Below, piece by piece: positions 1-6,412 of a stretch of DNA of 64,000 bases (positions are counted from its first letter, which is position 1; each line of letters begins with the position of its first letter). The DNA comes from Gordonia rhizosphera NBRC 16068 (GTDB lineage Bacteria; Actinomycetota; Actinomycetes; Mycobacteriales; Mycobacteriaceae). A program made the translations under genes and the position numbers. Under the pieces are notes generated by a model. It searched no databases. It worked only from the letters and a program-made list of their open reading frames with translations, and had not been told where the DNA came from. The stretch lies in NCBI RefSeq assembly GCF_000298195.1, contig NZ_BAHC01000135.1:26195-90194 (forward strand). Direction: 5' to 3'.

Positions 1-1289
1 GGCGTCGGCTCCTCGGGCACGGGTTCGGAGATCACCGGCTCCTCGGGCACGGGCTGCTCGGAGACAGGTTCCTCGGGCGACACCGGGTCCCCCACCGTCG
101 GTGGCGTTCCCGGAACGACGAGTTCGGGTGTCGTCGCGATGCCGGGTGGCTCGATCAGCGGGGGCGCGGTGGTCGTCGACGAACTCGACGGGGTGGACAG
201 CGTCGTCGACGCATCATCGACGACGGGTTCAGGTAACGGGTCGCTGCCGCCGACGGTGAGGGCTGCCGCCGCCAGCACTCCACCCGCCACCACCAGCGCC
301 ACAATCGCCGCGGTCGCCCACATCCACCAGCGGTGCCCCGCACGCTCGGCGGTCGGGTAATCCCAGGCCGCCCGCCCGCCGATCACCGTCGGCGAGGCGT
401 CGGCGTGTTCGGGCTGCGGCTCGCCGCCCGCGGTGACCGGTTGCGGAACCATCGTGGCGGCCCGGGCGTCCCCGGCGTGCTGGGAGTACGCGACCAGCAC
501 CGGCTCGGCGTCGCTGAGCACGCGGTCGCGCAGCACGATCGGTGCCGCGATCAGCGGGAGCGCCACCAGAATCGCCGCGGGCGTGAACCGCCTGCGTCGT
601 TCCCCTGTGCACACCGCGCAGCTGTCGACATGCTTGGCGATGCGTTTGCGCCACAACGGTGTGAAGACACCATCCCAGTGGCCGAGCAACTCGGTGAGCT
701 CGTCGCAACCCTCGCCACCCGCACGGGCAACCAGCAACGTACCGAGGCTGCGTTCCAATGCTTTTCGGCTACGCGACGTCAACGCCGTCACGTGGGAGGG
801 TTTCACCCCGAGGACCGCGGAGATCTCCGCGTTGTCCAGGTCGTGACGCAGACTGAGCTCGACGATCTCGCGGTCCTTCGGCGAGAGCCCATCGAGCGCA
901 GAGCGCACCAACTCCTGCACCTCCCGACGATGGAGATCGTCGTCGGGGTCGTCACCGGCGGCCTGGTCGTGCCAGTCCTCGAACGCCGTCTCCCGCTTGT
1001 CCCCGCGCAGCATCCGCAGGCATTCCGAACGGACGATCGCGTACAGCCACGGACGCAGCCGTGACGGGTCGCGCAGCTGATCGATGCGGGCGACGGCCAC
1101 CAGGAAACTGTCGTGGGTGACGTCGGCGGCCCGCTCGCGACTGCGCACCATCGAATACGCGAAGGTATGCAGCGCGGGCCCGTAGCGGTCGTAGGCGGTG
1201 GCGAGGGCATCCATGTCGCCGCCGCGCAGCGCCGCAACGATCACATGGTCCGGCGGGTGGTTGCCACCGGTGTCGAGTGGTGCGGACAT
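1..1289 (-). CDS. Sigma-70 family (ECF-like) sigma factor with zinc-motif and membrane C-terminal extension, partial
   Basis: This is an RNA polymerase sigma factor whose 3' end lies beyond the left edge; 429 codons are visible. The ATG at 1289 is preceded by an AGGAG ribosome site. Region 2 covers about residues 30-95 and region 4 (helix-turn-helix, SPKDREIVELSL...) about 130-185. After region 4 there is HVDSCAVC near residue 218, an H-x3-C-x2-C arrangement typical of zinc anti-sigma domains. A hydrophobic stretch follows near 235-250, then a clear membrane segment near 320-345, then a Pro/Glu/Ser/Thr-rich tail with PEEPV-type repeats. The layout suggests a sigma factor that carries its own anti-sigma-like, membrane-tethered module. 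The target genes are unknown. The sigma assignment is firm; the tethering role is inferred. Confidence 0.85.
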   Translation of the reverse strand, partial: MSAPLDTGGNHPPDHVIVAALRGGDMDALATAYDRYGPALHTFAYSMVRSRERAADVTHDSFLVAVARIDQLRDPSRLRPWLYAIVRSECLRMLRGDKRETAFEDWHDQAAGDDPDDDLHRREVQELVRSALDGLSPKDREIVELSLRHDLDNAEISAVLGVKPSHVTALTSRSRKALERSLGTLLVARAGGEGCDELTELLGHWDGVFTPLWRKRIAKHVDSCAVCTGERRRRFTPAAILVALPLIAAPIVLRDRVLSDAEPVLVAYSQHAGDARAATMVPQPVTAGGEPQPEHADASPTVIGGRAAWDYPTAERAGHRWWMWATAAIVALVVAGGVLAAAALTVGGSDPLPEPVVDDASTTLSTPSSSSTTTAPPLIEPPGIATTPELVVPGTPPTVGDPVSPEEPVSEQPVPEEPVISEPVPEEPT

Positions 1290-1551
1290 CGCGGTCTCCT
1301 GGGACTCGTATCCGTGCAGGTCATGGTAGTCGGCATCCGCATACCGGCCAACGACGGCGCACGCCATCGCCGCCCGCTATCGGGGTGCTCACCTACCGGA
1401 GTCACGAGAACGGCTGGATGCAACAACTTTTCGGCAGAGAGTTCGGCTGCCGTGCGAAAACGAGCGGGTCATCTACTCGATCGACGCGTCCGCACGGTTC
1501 CCGAGAGTCCGAGGCCGTCGATGTGATCGGACGCCGAGCGATGATCGACGA

Positions 1552-1830
1552 ATGCCACGCACCAGCTTGTTCGACCTGATGCAGCGACGCGCCCTGTTGC
1601 CGAGCGGCTTCGAGCGCGTGCTCACCGGTCGCGGCCGCGACATCACGGCCTCACAATTGTGGTCACCAGTGCGTCGTCGGGGATGGGTCGAGTAGCCGCG
1701 CGTGCGCTCGCATCGCGCGGTGCTCACGTCATCGGGGTGGCTCGCCGCGGGAGTGAATTGCGTTGGCTGGCACAGGACGTATCAGCGCACGATGCAGCTG
1801 AACTACTCCACCGCTGTGACCTGATTCGGA
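1552..1830 (+). pseudogene. Decayed short-chain dehydrogenase (SDR) remnant
   Basis: Two adjacent frames together read like the start of an SDR. The ATG at 1552 opens MPRTSLFDLMQRRALLPSGF and continues to about 1650. The homology then moves to another frame with VVTSASSGMGRVAARALASR, the TGxxxGxG nucleotide-binding loop and following helix, then HVIGVARRGSEL. Downstream there is an apparent deletion before a short HRCDLI match. No intact catalytic Tyr-x3-Lys region follows, and the rest of the gene is missing. It ends a few bases from the convergent 21-aa peptide gene at 1836-1901. The SDR origin is inferred from motif pattern only. Confidence 0.6.
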
Positions 1831-1835
1831 AACCG

Positions 1836-1901
1836 TCACAAGAGGAGATCGTACACCGCGTTGAGAATGTTACGAATGAACTCTGCGATCACAATCAACA
1901 T
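1836..1901 (-). CDS. 21-aa amphipathic peptide, copy 1
   Basis: This small ORF is too short for usual gene callers. ATG is at 1901 and TGA at 1836, behind a perfect GGGAGG Shine-Dalgarno sequence six bases upstream. The product starts MLIVIAEFIRNIL and ends in a Leu triplet. Two related 66-base ORFs lie at 5701-5766 and 6094-6159. Ile5, Ile12, Leu13, Ala15, Val16 and Leu20 are the same in all three. Polar or small residues fall at 7, 10, 11, 14 and 18, one face of an alpha helix. Copies 1 and 2 also share leader DNA up to a -10-like hexamer (1941-1946, TAGACT on the minus strand). It may be a membrane-active or pore-forming peptide, by analogy with phenol-soluble modulins or corynebacterial PorA/PorH. 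Function is unknown. Confidence 0.75.
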   Translation of the reverse strand: MLIVIAEFIRNILNAVYDLLL

Positions 1902-1946
1902 GGGAACCTCCCTTCGGCTCGCGGTTGATCGTGTCTTTTGAGTCTA
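1902..1946 (-). promoter_or_regulatory. Leader and -10 element of peptide copy 1
   Basis: Read on the minus strand, this segment runs from TAGACT (1941-1946) to the GGGAGG ribosome site. It aligns with the equivalent segment of copy 2 (5767-5813) at roughly four bases in five, although neither is coding. The MITE at 1944-2109 begins inside the -10 hexamer, so whatever lay upstream (the -35 side) has been displaced. Confidence 0.5.
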
Positions 1947-2109
1947 GGGCATGTCTCCCAATTCCCTTTGCGGGTCTTGGCGGCTCGTTGGCCCTCTGGC
2001 GGCGTTGTCGTCGGTCACGATAGCTGCCGCTATCGCTCCCTCCTCCGCCTTGCCAGAGAACCAACGACTCCGCCAATACCTTGCAGAAGAATTGGGAGAC
2101 ACGCCCTAG
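1944..2109. mobile_element. MITE-like element, 166 bp, with 21-bp terminal inverted repeats
   Basis: The ends are 21-bp inverted repeats with one mismatch: CTAGGGC-A/G-TGTCTCCCAATTC at 1944-1964 and its complement at 2089-2109. Both termini carry CTAG, which may include the target duplication. There is no room for a transposase and no credible ORF inside. The interior has a segment at 2002-2036 that is echoed at 2163-2195. It looks like a non-autonomous derivative of an IS element; the family was not identified. Confidence 0.75.
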
Positions 2110-2162
2110 TGGCGTGGCTCGGAAATAGGTGACTGGTCTCCTGCGTCCGATAGGCGGCTGGC

Positions 2163-2195
2163 TGCGTTGCCGTCGGTCAGAATGCGCCGCTATCG
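2163..2195. repeat. Partial copy of the MITE interior
   Basis: GCGTTGCCGTCGGTCA followed by GCCGCTATCGC repeats the MITE interior at 2002-2036 with a small gap between the two blocks. It has no matching terminal repeats, so it is probably an older, eroded relative. Confidence 0.45.
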
Positions 2196-2234
2196 CCAAC
2201 TTTTCGGCGCCGGGGGGAAGAAGCCGCGAGTCAT

Positions 2235-2453
2235 CTACTCGATCGACAACGCCTGCAGGGGACATACGCTGACCGCGCGGCCGGCATGTGCCCGATCCCC
2301 CGGGGCGATGACCGGCTCGCGGGTACCGTCGAGCGGCACCGGATAGCCCCATTGATCGCGGGTCACGGTATGGGGGAGAAGCTCGGCGCACAGGCCACGG
2401 CCGTCGCAGCGGGTCCAGTCGACGTGCAGGTGCGGTGCGGTGCGGGTGGTCAT
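2235..2453 (-). CDS. Small ferredoxin, [3Fe-4S] type
   Basis: This 72-aa protein has Cys16, Cys22 and Cys64-Pro (C-x5-C ... CP). That is the three-cysteine pattern of the small actinobacterial ferredoxins that usually carry a [3Fe-4S] cluster and serve P450s or flavoproteins. The ATG at 2453 overlaps the stop of the NuoF-like gene by four bases (ATGA), so the two are translationally coupled. It is the last gene of the five-gene electron-transfer operon (5572 to 2235) and probably passes electrons to or from the NuoF-like flavoprotein. The partner is inferred from position. Confidence 0.85.
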   Translation of the reverse strand: MTTRTAPHLHVDWTRCDGRGLCAELLPHTVTRDQWGYPVPLDGTREPVIAPGDRAHAGRAVSVCPLQALSIE

Positions 2454-3712
2454 CAGCGGTGTCCTCTTCCTCGTGCGATACACCGGCCGCGGGCGTGGGC
2501 GTCGACGTCGCGGGCGAACACCCGCAGCGCCGAGCGGACCATCCGCGCGGTCCCGTCTGGATGGCTGCACGCTCCGCGTTGGTCGATCGTCGCGGCCAGC
2601 CGGGCCACCGTGTTTGCGCGGGCCGGACCACCGATGACCAGCAGATCGTGGGTGGCGTCGGCGAGGGCGGGCAACCCGAACATGCACGGGCCGCACTGTC
2701 CGGCGCTTTCGCCGGCGAGGTGATCGACGATCCCCGCAGTGACCGCGAGCCCGCATTCGTTGCGCCGCAGATAACGGATGATGCCGGCGCCCGGTGCGGC
2801 ACCGACGGTGCCCAGCGACGCCTGCGACAGCGCCAACGACCCGATCCGGCCCGGATGAACCCAGGTGCCGTGGAAGCCACCGACGAGAACACCGGACACC
2901 ACGTCGGGCGGCAGGTCCTCCACCATCGACAGGATCGTGGCGAGTGGGGTTCCCAGCGGAGTCTCGACGACGCCGTGGATGCCCGTTGCGCCGCTGAGGG
3001 TGACGATCATCGTGCCCGGCTCGTCCGGGGTCCCCGCCGATCTGAACCAGTCCGACCCGAAGCGGGCGATCGTTGCGAGATGGGCCAGGGTTTCCACGTT
3101 CTGCACGACCGTCGGCCGGCCACGCAGTCCCGAGACCGCTAGTGGTTGGCGCCGGTCGCGGGGAATCCCGACGCCGCCGTCGAGGCGATCGACCACGGCG
3201 GATGCCTCACCGTCGACGAAGCGGTCGCCGCTGCCGACGACGGTCACCTCGGTCTTATCCCATCCGGTGGCGACGCGGTGGCCGACGATCGCTTCCAGGC
3301 GTTCGACGAGGGCGGGTGGTGTGTACAGGTAGCAGGTGGTGGCACCGACCGCCCGCGCGGCGGCGGTGAGTCCGTCGAGGACGAGATGGGGAGACCCGGT
3401 GAGCAGCGCGATGTCCTTGCGGCTCAGGGGCTCTCCCTCGGCGCCGTTGGCGACGGCGACCGGCCGACGACGTCGGGTCGCCGCCTCGCGGGTGACCGCG
3501 AGTTTGCGTCCGACCGGAAACGCCGCTCCGCCACGGCCGGTCAGTCCCGCGGCGGTCGCCACGTCGATGAGGGAGCCGTCGGTGACCGGCAGCGGGCCGT
3601 AGATCTCGTGATGGCGGGCGAGGTCGTCGCCGGCGCCGGTCAGGAGCCGATGTCGCGTCGAGGTCATGATCGAGGGTGGTGGGGGAGGGGCGATGCGTTC
3701 GGTGCTGGTCAT
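2453..3712 (-). CDS. NuoF-like NADH-binding flavo-iron-sulfur protein
   Basis: This 419-aa protein is related to the 51-kDa (NuoF/HoxF/RnfC-like) subunit. The FMN/NADH loop is GRGGAAFPVGRK near residue 58 and ANGAEGEP follows near 95. The iron-sulfur site near 332 reads ESAGQCGPC, where the family normally has ESCGxCxPC; the first ligand is Ala. A later Cys is near residue 380 (GACSHPDG). Another Cys lies just upstream (RNECG) and might substitute. The start at 3712 gives an ATGA overlap with the gene before it; an internal ATG at 3668 is a weaker alternative. It is likely the NAD(P)H-oxidising input module of the operon. It is not part of a nuo operon. Confidence 0.8.
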   Translation of the reverse strand: MTSTERIAPPPPPSIMTSTRHRLLTGAGDDLARHHEIYGPLPVTDGSLIDVATAAGLTGRGGAAFPVGRKLAVTREAATRRRRPVAVANGAEGEPLSRKDIALLTGSPHLVLDGLTAAARAVGATTCYLYTPPALVERLEAIVGHRVATGWDKTEVTVVGSGDRFVDGEASAVVDRLDGGVGIPRDRRQPLAVSGLRGRPTVVQNVETLAHLATIARFGSDWFRSAGTPDEPGTMIVTLSGATGIHGVVETPLGTPLATILSMVEDLPPDVVSGVLVGGFHGTWVHPGRIGSLALSQASLGTVGAAPGAGIIRYLRRNECGLAVTAGIVDHLAGESAGQCGPCMFGLPALADATHDLLVIGGPARANTVARLAATIDQRGACSHPDGTARMVRSALRVFARDVDAHARGRCIARGRGHR

Positions 3713-4284
3713 CGAGGGATCGCCTTTCCGACGGGTTGCATGCGTGTCTGCTGGTATTCGGCGAAATCCGTGCGGAGCCGAACCGTCACCGCTGCGCCGA
3801 CGACGAGTGCGCACACGGCGCACACCGTGATCATCCACAGCTGCCCGACGTCGGTGCCGCTGCCCAGCGTGTGGACGAACGCCAGTGGCCAGAGCGCATA
3901 GGTGGCCCAATGCAGGGCTCGGAACGTGTTGGGGCCCAGACGGTTGCGTAGCAGGCTCGACACGATGACCACGATGAGCAGGTCGAGCGCCAGGGTGCCC
4001 AGACCGACCCACAGCCCGCGATACGCCGATCCGAACGGCAGGATCGCGTCGATCAGATTCACCTGCGCGTACGGGTCGATGATCATCGTGCCGACGTGGA
4101 GTGCCACGAGCAGCGTCGAGGTCAGCGCGGCGAACTGGTGCACCGACTGCACCGCGAACCTCGGCAGCCCGAACAGGGTGCGACCGGATCGGGTGGCGAT
4201 GCCGAGCGCCACCGTGATCGTCAGCAAGAGCAGGGCGGTGATCCCGGTGCCGCGTCCCAGCGCCCACAATGCCTCGTTGATCAT
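3709..4284 (-). CDS. Ferric-reductase-like transmembrane (cytochrome b-type) protein
   Basis: This 191-aa integral membrane protein has about five hydrophobic segments. Conserved histidines lie in transmembrane stretches (SVHQFAALTSTLLVALHVG and RALHWATYALWPLAFVHTLG), as in the ferric-reductase-like/MsrQ heme-b domain. It lacks the cytoplasmic FAD/NADPH domain of full-length ferric reductases; the adjacent NuoF-like protein and ferredoxin could supply electrons instead. The ATG at 4284 overlaps the apbE stop by four bases. It probably moves electrons across the membrane to an extracytoplasmic acceptor. Confidence 0.8.
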   Translation of the reverse strand: MINEALWALGRGTGITALLLLTITVALGIATRSGRTLFGLPRFAVQSVHQFAALTSTLLVALHVGTMIIDPYAQVNLIDAILPFGSAYRGLWVGLGTLALDLLIVVIVSSLLRNRLGPNTFRALHWATYALWPLAFVHTLGSGTDVGQLWMITVCAVCALVVGAAVTVRLRTDFAEYQQTRMQPVGKAIPR

Positions 4285-5291
4285 GCCGCGGCCTCGCTTT
4301 CGTTCGGCCAGCCGCCCAGGGTCACGACCGTGCGGTCGCGCCCGACGAGACGGGCGGGTAGACCGGTCTCGGCCAGCCACCGATGTCCCGCCGCACCTTT
4401 CACGATGCATCCGGTGGTCACGATGTTCGCCTCGACGCAGCGGGCCGCGACCGCGGTGACGGTGCGCCAGTGCGCGGGCGCCGGGCGGCCGGTGGCGGGA
4501 TCGATGATGTGATGGTGTTCGGCTCCCGAGCGGTCCCGCCACCGCCGGTGCAGGGTGCTCGAGGTGGCGATCGCGCCCTCGCCCAGGATCGCGATCTGGG
4601 TCGCCGGTTCCCCGGGCCCGTCGTCGACGAGGATCTGCCAGCCGCCGTCGGGGGTGACGCCGCGGGCACTGATATCGCCACCCAGGTTCACCAGGACCCC
4701 GCATCCGAGGGCGTCGGCGACGGTGTCGGCGGCGCGATCGGCGGCGAAGGCCTTGGCGGTGGCACCGAGGTCGAGCAGGACGCCCTCGGGAACGGTGAGC
4801 ATGTCACCGTGGCGGCGGATCATCCCCGCGTGTGCTCGTCGCGCGACGAAGCTGGGGCGGCCGACGGGGGAGGTGGTTGTGCCCGTGCGGAGGGCGTCGA
4901 TGTCGCGGTCGTATCCCAGTAGCACGAGATGGTGTCCGACGGCGGGGTCGACCGCACCGCCGGAGAGCCGGGCTGCGTCGAGTGCGGTGTCGACCAGCGC
5001 GGCGAGGGTCGGGGAGATCCGTGTGGGTCGCCCGGCCCGGATCGACGGCGAATACAGTTCGGCGTCGTCACGAAACCGGCTGCATGCCCGGTCGACGTCG
5101 GCGAGCACCCGTTCGACGAGGATCTTCGCGGCGCCGGCATCGCCGGGCCGGGTGACGGTGACGGCGGCGTCCATACCCCAGACCCGCCAGGTGACGGTGG
5201 TGGTGTCGCTGGTGTGGGAGGGATGCGTGGTGTCGGAGGGCTGCGTGGTGTCGGAAGGCTGCGTGACGTCGCGAGGATTGGCGGTCATCAT
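4281..5291 (-). CDS. apbE: FAD:protein FMN transferase (ApbE)
   Basis: This 336-aa protein attaches FMN covalently to Ser/Thr in partner proteins. Family motifs are in order: VDPAVGHHLVLLGYD, LDLGATAKAFAADRAAD, VLVNLGGDISARG and HHIIDPATGRP. There is no lipobox or clear signal peptide; the N-terminus is a short Thr/Pro/Ser repeat (QPSDTT). It overlaps both neighbours by a few bases. No classical FMN-binding-domain substrate is encoded in this window. The enzyme family is certain; its substrate is not. Confidence 0.93.
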   Translation of the reverse strand: MMTANPRDVTQPSDTTQPSDTTHPSHTSDTTTVTWRVWGMDAAVTVTRPGDAGAAKILVERVLADVDRACSRFRDDAELYSPSIRAGRPTRISPTLAALVDTALDAARLSGGAVDPAVGHHLVLLGYDRDIDALRTGTTTSPVGRPSFVARRAHAGMIRRHGDMLTVPEGVLLDLGATAKAFAADRAADTVADALGCGVLVNLGGDISARGVTPDGGWQILVDDGPGEPATQIAILGEGAIATSSTLHRRWRDRSGAEHHHIIDPATGRPAPAHWRTVTAVAARCVEANIVTTGCIVKGAAGHRWLAETGLPARLVGRDRTVVTLGGWPNESEAAA

Positions 5292-5572
5292 CAGCTCCCG
5301 CTGCTTTGACCGTGTGAGGAACCGAAGCCGGGCGAAACGGCCGGCGCCTGGTTATTCCACCCCTGAAAGGTGCCGCCCGAGTCGTCCGATGACGACTCGC
5401 CGTATTCCGCGGACCCGTCGGAACCCGTGGTGGTCACCGAGCCACCCGTCGTGCTGTGGTGTGTGTCGGCGTATGCGAGCGCCGACGTCGTGCCGACCAC
5501 GGCAATCGCGCCGATGCCCAGGGCAACCGTCGCACCCTGCATGCGTCGGAACCCGGCGGTGCGTGTGTCCAT
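5291..5572 (-). CDS. Small secreted or membrane-anchored Ser/Gly-rich protein of the apbE operon
   Basis: This 93-aa protein has an N-terminal hydrophobic segment (VALGIGAIAVVGTTSALAYA, about residues 16-35) after basic residues, i.e. a signal peptide or anchor. The rest is a low-complexity Ser/Gly/Thr tail. It is the first gene of the operon and its stop overlaps the apbE start. I do not recognise a domain. It is an obvious candidate partner of the flavin-transfer system, but it has no standard flavinylation motif. Confidence 0.75.
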   Translation of the reverse strand: MDTRTAGFRRMQGATVALGIGAIAVVGTTSALAYADTHHSTTGGSVTTTGSDGSAEYGESSSDDSGGTFQGWNNQAPAVSPGFGSSHGQSSGS

Positions 5573-5593
5573 GCTGTCTACCTTCGGTCGATC

Positions 5594-5611
5594 GTCGGAG
5601 TGTTCTCCGAC
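5594..5611. promoter_or_regulatory. Inverted repeat upstream of the apbE operon
   Basis: GTCGGAG-TGTT-CTCCGAC is a perfect 7-bp inverted repeat 22-39 bases upstream of the operon's first start codon (5572). It is placed like a repressor operator. No regulator gene is adjacent. Confidence 0.45.
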
Positions 5612-5700
5612 TCGACTTCCAGCATCCGCAGCATGACTGTGAGATCGCTGAAGCCCAGCTACGAATCAGCCCTTGACGACAGCAGATCGGCGTGGGTGGC

Positions 5701-5766
5701 TCACCAGAGGAAGTTGTGCACCGCGCTGAGAATGTTGAAGACGAACTCTCCGATCAGTATCAACAT
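5701..5766 (-). CDS. 21-aa amphipathic peptide, copy 2
   Basis: ATG at 5766 and TGA at 5701, with a GGGAGG ribosome site. The product starts MLILIGEFVFNILSAV and ends FLW. It is aligned residue-for-residue with copies 1 and 3; polar residues are Glu7, Asn11, Ser14, His17 and Asn18. Its leader is closely similar to that of copy 1, including a -10-like TACACT at 5808-5813 (minus strand). It is transcribed toward, and may read into, the apbE operon promoter region. Function is unknown. Confidence 0.75.
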   Translation of the reverse strand: MLILIGEFVFNILSAVHNFLW

Positions 5767-5813
5767 GGGGCACCTCCCTTCGGCCATCGGGTCGATCCTG
5801 TCGTATGAGTGTA
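5767..5813 (-). promoter_or_regulatory. Leader and -10 element of peptide copy 2
   Basis: The minus strand reads TACACT (5808-5813), then a leader closely similar to that of copy 1, ending GCCGAAGGGAGG just before the ATG. Conservation of a non-coding leader together with the ORF supports both being genuine genes. No clear -35 TTGACA lies at the usual spacing. Confidence 0.5.
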
Positions 5814-6093
5814 GTCCCGATCACAGGGCACGGCGACGTGATTAACCCGTTCAATCGACCCGCACAACGCACCTGTCGGGCTTGGAAGTGCTTGTGCAGC
5901 AGTATTTTCCGAACATAGGTCAAACGAACGAACGCGGCACCGCGCCGGGCCGTCGGCACATGCCGAACGGACCGCGGCCGCAGTGCCGCGTCTGATCGAG
6001 CTCGAGGTCAAGCGATGCCGTCCGGCCATCCACGCCGACGTCCGGGCGGAGAGGGGTTACTCGCTTGACAAATCGGACCGCTGGAGACCGGAC
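5814..6093. other. Gap between peptide copies 2 and 3
   Basis: No gene could be supported here. The six-frame ORFs crossing it have no ribosome site or recognisable composition. It presumably holds the distal promoter of copy 2. Confidence 0.4.
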
Positions 6094-6159
6094 TCACCAG
6101 AGGAAGCCCGCAACTGCGCCGAGAATTCCCTGGACCAACTGGGCAATAGCGTAAAACAT
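6094..6159 (-). CDS. 21-aa amphipathic peptide, copy 3
   Basis: ATG at 6159 and TGA at 6094, with a GGGAGG ribosome site. The product starts MFYAIAQLVQGILGAVAG and ends FLW. It keeps Ile5, Ile12-Leu13, Ala15-Val16 and the C-terminal FLW of copy 2. The positions that are polar in copies 1 and 2 (7, 10, 11, 14, 18) are here Gln, Gln, Gly, Gly, Gly, so the face is kept but uncharged. Its leader matches the other two only around the ribosome site. Function is unknown. Confidence 0.75.
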   Translation of the reverse strand: MFYAIAQLVQGILGAVAGFLW

Positions 6160-6348
6160 GTGCAACCTCCCTCCGACGTGGTCGTGAGCCGATGTCGGGT
6201 GTCGCCACCCGCCCCATCGGGTCTCGCGATTGGGTTTTGGGGCGGCCGCCGTAACGGATCACGAGACCACCCGGTTAGGACATCGCCGCGTGTCAGACCC
6301 GCGTTACACGTCGCCGAGACTTTTTCGAGATCGGATCCCACCCAATCT

Positions 6349-6373
6349 CTTGAACTTGAAGGCGGATTCAAGT
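6349..6373. promoter_or_regulatory. Probable operator of the SDR/FadE/APH operon
   Basis: This site contains CTTGAACTTGAA (6349-6360), which also occurs upstream of the lactonase operon at 16365-16376 (as its complement). Overlapping it is a perfect inverted repeat ACTTGAA-GGCGGA-TTCAAGT (6354-6373). It lies 40-64 bases before the start codon at 6413, where a TetR-type repressor would sit. The TetR gene at 9586 is the natural candidate. Confidence 0.6.
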
Positions 6374-6412
6374 ACGTTCGTGACAATTGATCCGCGACAG
6401 AGGGACGTGCTG

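Noticed and set aside
1938..2132. 64-aa plus-strand ORF over the MITE
   Set aside because: It begins just inside the MITE left end and spans nearly the whole element, has no ribosome site and no family resemblance.
1870..2892. 340-aa minus-strand ORF over MITE and ferredoxin/NuoF end
   Set aside because: It is out of frame with two well-supported genes and has no domain; it is a high-G+C shadow.
3000..3020. SGAT in the NuoF-like protein as an ApbE flavinylation site
   Set aside because: It lies in the SLBB-type segment of a cytoplasmic protein and lacks the preceding Asp-x-x context; coincidence is more likely.
5575..5650. Short Leu/Glu-rich minus-strand ORF ending just before the apbE operon (VMLRMLEVESE...)
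   Set aside because: It could be the tail of a lost regulator, but it is too short and bounded by a stop on both sides, so nothing can be claimed.
5983..6390. 135-aa plus-strand ORF over peptide copy 3
   Set aside because: No ribosome site or recognisable motif; it opposes a better supported 21-codon gene and runs into the operator region.
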